From: Pseudomonas farris
GTDB lineage: Bacteria > Pseudomonadota > Gammaproteobacteria > Pseudomonadales > Pseudomonadaceae
Length of the DNA: 64,000 nt
Reading direction: 5' to 3'
Assembly: GCF_019145235.1 (NCBI RefSeq)
Contig: NZ_JAHSTV010000011.1
Location: forward strand, 1 to 64,000
Part shown: positions 62,810-64,000 of the stretch, one piece after another
Numbering within the stretch: position 1 is the first letter of the stretch
How the letters are laid out: each line of letters starts with the position of its first letter
Made by a program: the position numbers and the translations under genes
The notes under the pieces: generated by a model
The model's input: the letters and a program-made list of their open reading frames with translations, nothing else
What the model was told of the DNA's origin: nothing
Database searches by the model: none

Positions 62810-63430
62810 ATGACACCTTCGATATTGCTCCTCCCGGGTATTGGCAATTCCGGGCCAGGTCACTGGCAAACGATATGGGCACACACCGACGCATCCATGG
62901 AGAGCATTGGGGGGCAAGACTGGAATCGACCGGTTTGCGCAAGATGGGTCGAGAATCTGGAGGTCGCGATTAGCCGAGCTGGGCCCGACACGGTGTTAGT
63001 AGCCCACAGCCTTGGCTGCCTGCAAGTCGCCCACTGGGCGCAATGTAGCCGCACATCGGTCAGGGCCGCTTTACTGGTTGCCGTACCAGACCCCGACCGC
63101 TCCAGTTTTCCGAACGAGGCGCTAGGGTTTAGTCCGCTTGGGCTGAAGCGTTTTGCATTTCCAAGTACGGTTGTCGCAAGCTCCAACGACCCGTATGCAG
63201 ATATGGATTACAGCCGGCGATGTGCATATGCCTGGGGCAGCCGCCTGGTGAATATTGGGCCCCAAGGGCACATTAATTCGGCCAGCGGACTTGGTGATTG
63301 GCTTCAGGGGAGAGCGTTGCTGGAAGATCTCGTCGCAATGTCTGTGAGACCCGTCCCAGATGTTCGCTCAACCGTTCACGACGCTAAAGAAAAGAACTCA
63401 CTTCATTGTTCGCAAGGAAAAGCCAAATGA
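62810..63430 (+). CDS. RBBP9/YdeN-family serine hydrolase
   Basis: A 206-aa small alpha/beta hydrolase of the RBBP9/YdeN type: 'LLPGIGNSGPGHWQTIWAH' at the N-terminus, nucleophile 'VAHSLGCLQV', catalytic Asp region 'SSNDPYADM' and His 'GPQGHINSASG'. ATG at 62810 gives the family start MTPSILLLPG. The family's substrates are unclear. Overlaps the next gene (ATGA). Confidence 0.85.
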   Translation: MTPSILLLPGIGNSGPGHWQTIWAHTDASMESIGGQDWNRPVCARWVENLEVAISRAGPDTVLVAHSLGCLQVAHWAQCSRTSVRAALLVAVPDPDRSSFPNEALGFSPLGLKRFAFPSTVVASSNDPYADMDYSRRCAYAWGSRLVNIGPQGHINSASGLGDWLQGRALLEDLVAMSVRPVPDVRSTVHDAKEKNSLHCSQGKAK

Positions 63431-63957
63431 ATAACGCATCCAACACCCCTGTGGTATTCATCAACGGCCTTATCGGTACGTTGAATGATCCTGAGATCCA
63501 TAGACAGCTCGGTGATCGACCCTTCCTTGCCCCTGACCTTTACGGCTATGGAAAACACCAGGGCACACCTATGGGGAAAATCAATATTCAGGGACAGGTC
63601 GAACGAATACACGAGGTGGTCGAAGCCGAGTTCAATGAATGTGCAGTGAGTCTTGTTGGGCATTCGGTCGGTGGAGTGGTGGCCTATGCATTCGCCCACC
63701 GCTACCCAGAGTGCGTGAAGAGCCTTGTCAGTGTTGAAGGTAACTTCGCCCTGAAGGATGCCTTCTGGTCATCGTCCGTCGCGAACATGTCAGTAGAGCA
63801 AGCAGAAACTATGCTGGAGGGATTTCGAGCCGATCCCGAGGCCTGGCTGGAGCGATCCGGAATACTGGAGCCCGCTGGCAAAACAAAAACCGCGAAGACC
63901 TGGCTTGCCCACCAACCTGCTTTTAGGGCTCTTTTTCAGTTTCGTCCAGACTGTTGA
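63427..63957 (+). CDS. Alpha/beta hydrolase, apparently shortened
   Basis: A 176-aa alpha/beta hydrolase from ATG 63427 (MNNASNTPVVFINGLIGTLN). Oxyanion region 'FINGLIG', nucleophile elbow 'SLVGHSVGGVVAYAF', Asp-type strand 'VSVEGNF'. Members usually have about 250-280 aa with a histidine after the point where this frame stops (63957), so the C-terminal third is lacking or shifted; the frame +1 stays open to the window end. Co-translated with the upstream hydrolase. Confidence 0.65.
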   Translation: MNNASNTPVVFINGLIGTLNDPEIHRQLGDRPFLAPDLYGYGKHQGTPMGKINIQGQVERIHEVVEAEFNECAVSLVGHSVGGVVAYAFAHRYPECVKSLVSVEGNFALKDAFWSSSVANMSVEQAETMLEGFRADPEAWLERSGILEPAGKTKTAKTWLAHQPAFRALFQFRPDC

Positions 63958-64000
63958 AGATACTTGGAAGGTGTCCACCCATAGACCGCACAACGTATCG

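Overview
The window looks like a chromosome segment of a GC-rich gamma-proteobacterium, most likely a Pseudomonas of the P. fluorescens group. Support comes from the AcnD/PrpF-type methylcitrate operon behind a GntR regulator, the ThrH homoserine phosphotransferase, an assimilatory APS-reductase CysH, many inverted pairs of the REP 'GTGGGAGCGGGCTTGCTCGCGA', and an AcdS almost identical (from memory) to the ACC deaminase of plant-associated Pseudomonas. Nothing here fixes the species.

Layout. 0-8.7 kb: methylcitrate (propionate) operon on the minus strand, prpR-prpB-prpC-acnD-prpF-prpD, with palindromic TTGTCGACAA operators in front. 8.9-12 kb: retropepsin-like / inactive-transglutaminase / ATP-grasp triad. 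12-17.9 kb: housekeeping genes (pabB, thrH, cysH, a LysR-SDR divergent pair, a HAD phosphatase) separated by REPINs. 18.1-23.4 kb: an Rhs polymorphic toxin whose exchangeable AT-rich tip carries an R-S-ExE ADP-ribosyltransferase signature, followed by a probable immunity gene. 23.5-26.7 kb: small secreted, acidic and glycine-zipper proteins. 26.9-33.7 kb: an integrase-bounded accessory island with a membrane protein, a T5orf172/GIY-YIG protein, a broken integrase, a two-gene PD-(D/E)XK plus HNH nuclease operon lying between two att-like direct repeats, and an intact P4-type integrase. 33.8-42.9 kb: a LysR regulator divergent from a complete peptide/nickel-type ABC importer operon ending in two M20 peptidases. 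43.8-48.7 kb: a second pyruvate dehydrogenase pair (E2, E1) with two mutually related genes of unknown function. 48.8-50.6 kb: acdS and its divergent Lrp-type regulator acdR. 51-55.5 kb: an integrative element (tyrosine recombinase, small helper ORF, DUF3987 protein) carrying an unusual fixed-geometry TGTCGCC repeat module. 55.9-59.1 kb: an AT-rich, apparently foreign small-molecule operon (broken LysE exporter, IDO-type 2-oxoglutarate dioxygenase, AurF-type diiron oxygenase, 2Fe-2S ferredoxin, GNAT acetyltransferase). 59.4-64 kb: IS3 debris, a MocR-type PLP regulator, an Lrp regulator and two small alpha/beta hydrolases.

How the parts work together. The prp operon converts propionyl-CoA plus oxaloacetate to pyruvate and succinate. 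The ABC operon probably imports a peptide or acylated amino acid that its two M20 enzymes then cut. AcdS yields 2-oxobutyrate, whose oxidation can give propionyl-CoA; a link through the nearby PDH paralogue to the prp operon is only a thought. The best candidates for undescribed biology are the 55.9-59.1 kb oxygenase operon, the nuclease pair at 29.4-31.9 kb, and the TGTCGCC module found three times with the same internal spacing.
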